64,000 nucleotides of DNA. Origin: Pseudovibrio sp. Ad37. GTDB taxonomy: Bacteria; Pseudomonadota; Alphaproteobacteria; Rhizobiales; Stappiaceae. The stretch lies in assembly GCF_001623075.1 (NCBI RefSeq), contig NZ_LMCF01000011.1:1-64000 (forward strand), read 5' to 3'. The notes below the pieces were generated by a model that had not been told where the DNA came from, ran no database searches, and worked only from the letters and a program-made list of their open reading frames with translations. Positions 62,845 through 64,000 of this stretch are shown piece after piece. The translations under genes were made by a program, and so were the position numbers. The first letter of the stretch is position 1. Each line of letters opens with the position of its first letter.

Positions 62845-64000
62845 ATGAGCGAAACGTCGACCCCTGAAAATGGCGGACCTGAGCAGGAAAATGGCGCAGG
62901 TGAATACGGTGCAGATTCCATCAAAGTGCTGAAAGGCCTGGATGCTGTACGTAAACGCCCCGGCATGTATATCGGTGATACCGATGATGGCTCGGGCCTG
63001 CACCATATGGTCTATGAGGTTGTCGACAACTCCATCGATGAAGCGCTGGCCGGTCATGCCGATTATGTGACCGTTACGTTGAACGCTGATGGTTCTGTCT
63101 CGGTGACCGATAACGGACGCGGTATTCCGGTAGACATTCACTCGGAAGAGGGAATTTCTGCGGCTGAAGTTATTATGACCCAGCTCCATGCTGGTGGTAA
63201 GTTTGACAGCAACTCCTACAAGGTATCCGGCGGTCTGCACGGTGTGGGTGTTTCTGTGGTGAACGCACTGTCCACCACATTGGAGCTGCGTGTATTCCGC
63301 AATGACAAAGAGCACTTCCTTCGCTTCCATCACGGTGAAGCTGAAGCTCCTTTGAAAGTTGTCGGCGACGCTCCGGGTAAATCCGGTACGGAGGTGACCT
63401 TCACTCCATCTCCTCAAACCTTCACCAAAATTGAGTTTGATTACGACACCCTTGAGCACCGCCTGCGCGAGCTGGCCTTCCTCAACTCCGGTGCCCGCAT
63501 CATTCTGACAGACAATCGTGGTGTCGAGCCTCGCGTTGAAGAGCTCTACTACGAAGGTGGTCTGGAAGCATTCGTTCGTTATCTGGACCGTGCCAAGCAT
63601 CCGCTCATCGAAGAGCCTGTTACAATGATTGCCGAAAAAGACGGCATCACTGTAGAAGTGGCCATGTGGTGGAACTCCAGTTACCACGAAAACGTTCTTT
63701 GCTTCACAAACAACATCCCACAACGTGATGGTGGTACGCACCTTGCTGGTTTCCGCGCCGCTCTGACACGTCAGTTGACTGGCTACGCAGATTCGTCAGG
63801 GATCCTAAAGCGTGAGAAAGTAAACCCAACTGGTGAAGATTGCCGCGAAGGTCTGTCCTGCGTGCTTTCTGTAAAAGTGCCTGATCCAAAGTTCTCCTCC
63901 CAGACCAAAGACAAGCTGGTTTCTTCAGAAGTCCGTCCGGTGGTTGAGAACCTCGTTGGTGAAGCGCTGTCTACATGGCTGGAAGAAAACCCGGCTCCGG
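62845..64000 (+). CDS. gyrB: DNA gyrase subunit B, 5' part (runs past the window end)
   Basis: ATPase subunit of gyrase, which introduces negative supercoils. The frame begins at ATG 62845 ([10 protein letters not shown]), preceded by GAAG, and stays open to the last base, giving about 385 residues. GHKL ATPase motifs are clear: [44 protein letters not shown]. The transducer domain follows with [22 protein letters not shown]. An acidic N-terminal extension of about 20 residues precedes the ATPase. GyrB rather than ParE is supported by its place after recF. Confidence 0.96.
   Translation, partial: MSETSTPENGGPEQENGAGEYGADSIKVLKGLDAVRKRPGMYIGDTDDGSGLHHMVYEVVDNSIDEALAGHADYVTVTLNADGSVSVTDNGRGIPVDIHSEEGISAAEVIMTQLHAGGKFDSNSYKVSGGLHGVGVSVVNALSTTLELRVFRNDKEHFLRFHHGEAEAPLKVVGDAPGKSGTEVTFTPSPQTFTKIEFDYDTLEHRLRELAFLNSGARIILTDNRGVEPRVEELYYEGGLEAFVRYLDRAKHPLIEEPVTMIAEKDGITVEVAMWWNSSYHENVLCFTNNIPQRDGGTHLAGFRAALTRQLTGYADSSGILKREKVNPTGEDCREGLSCVLSVKVPDPKFSSQTKDKLVSSEVRPVVENLVGEALSTWLEENPAP

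Noticed and set aside
62800-63741. 313-codon leftward frame under gyrB
   Set aside because: It is the antisense shadow of gyrB; the rightward frame has the full GHKL ATPase motifs.
1-64000. CRISPR array, tRNA or rRNA genes
   Set aside because: No regularly spaced direct repeats, and no cloverleaf or rRNA sequence was recognised. A covariance-model scan would be needed to exclude a tRNA fully.

Overview
The window is a piece of an alphaproteobacterial chromosome. The rpsT, dnaA, dnaN, recF and gyrB neighbourhood at the right end, the hrcA/rph pair, alphaproteobacterial LexA and RirA-type operator spacing, OlsB-type ornithine lipid synthesis and Rhizobiales-style dispersed palindromes all point that way. 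Gene content and moderate G+C suggest a marine member of the Stappiaceae, most likely Pseudovibrio or a close relative; the genus is inferred, not proven. Almost all of the window is chromosomal housekeeping and metabolism. Accessory signals are an IS630 transposase end, a frameshifted acetyltransferase and one AT-rich effector-like gene.

Layout. 1-1.0 kb: transposase tail and an AAC(6')-like pseudogene. 1.1-10.3 kb: M2 peptidase, Tat-exported amine oxidase, WrbA, an MFS pump behind a SoxR-type promoter, an aquaporin with an altered second NPA motif, and a TonB receptor behind a TGA-N9-TCA iron operator. 10.4-15.2 kb: moeB and hrcA leftward, rph-rdgB-hemW rightward. 15.4-21 kb: PHA depolymerase with an added helix-hairpin-helix domain, a DUF2852 protein, a YgjP-like peptidase and a class A PBP. 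21-30.4 kb: olsB, hybrid histidine kinase, comM, gshB, yraN, rsmI, and a divergent LpoA-like lipoprotein. 30.5-42 kb: VOC protein, coaBC, GMC oxidoreductase, LexA-controlled mmcB, an alpha/beta hydrolase with a DEAD-box helicase, an SqrR/BigR-like ArsR regulator, a DedA-PAP2-LssY fusion and polyphosphate:AMP phosphotransferase. 41.9-42.8 kb: a candidate type III secretion effector with a SifA/SspH-like N-terminal translocation motif. 43.4-50.8 kb: aldo/keto reductase with LysR regulator, then a likely lysine-degradation group (FAD oxidoreductase, gcdH, amaB, divergent LysR). 50.8-54.5 kb: thioesterase, GNAT protein, mtnA, enoyl-CoA hydratase. 54.7-64 kb: rpsT, rhodanese, dnaA, dnaN, recF, three tandem LysE-family exporters and the 5' part of gyrB.

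Genes that work together: rph-rdgB form a translationally coupled pair; rsmI-yraN overlap and sit beside gshB and comM; amaB-gcdH would carry 2-aminoadipate semialdehyde and glutaryl-CoA steps of lysine breakdown; dnaA-dnaN-recF-gyrB is the replication initiation cluster. A family of mosaic palindromic repeats lies in at least six intergenic gaps, and one palindrome contains the dnaA stop codon.

Most notable: the SifA-like effector candidate at 41.9-42.8 kb; the SoxR-type promoter at 5.55 kb; the ArsR protein whose two cysteines are spaced exactly as in SqrR/BigR; the Asn-to-Lys change in the aquaporin selectivity motif; the PhaZ-HhH fusion; and the block of three LysE paralogues between recF and gyrB.
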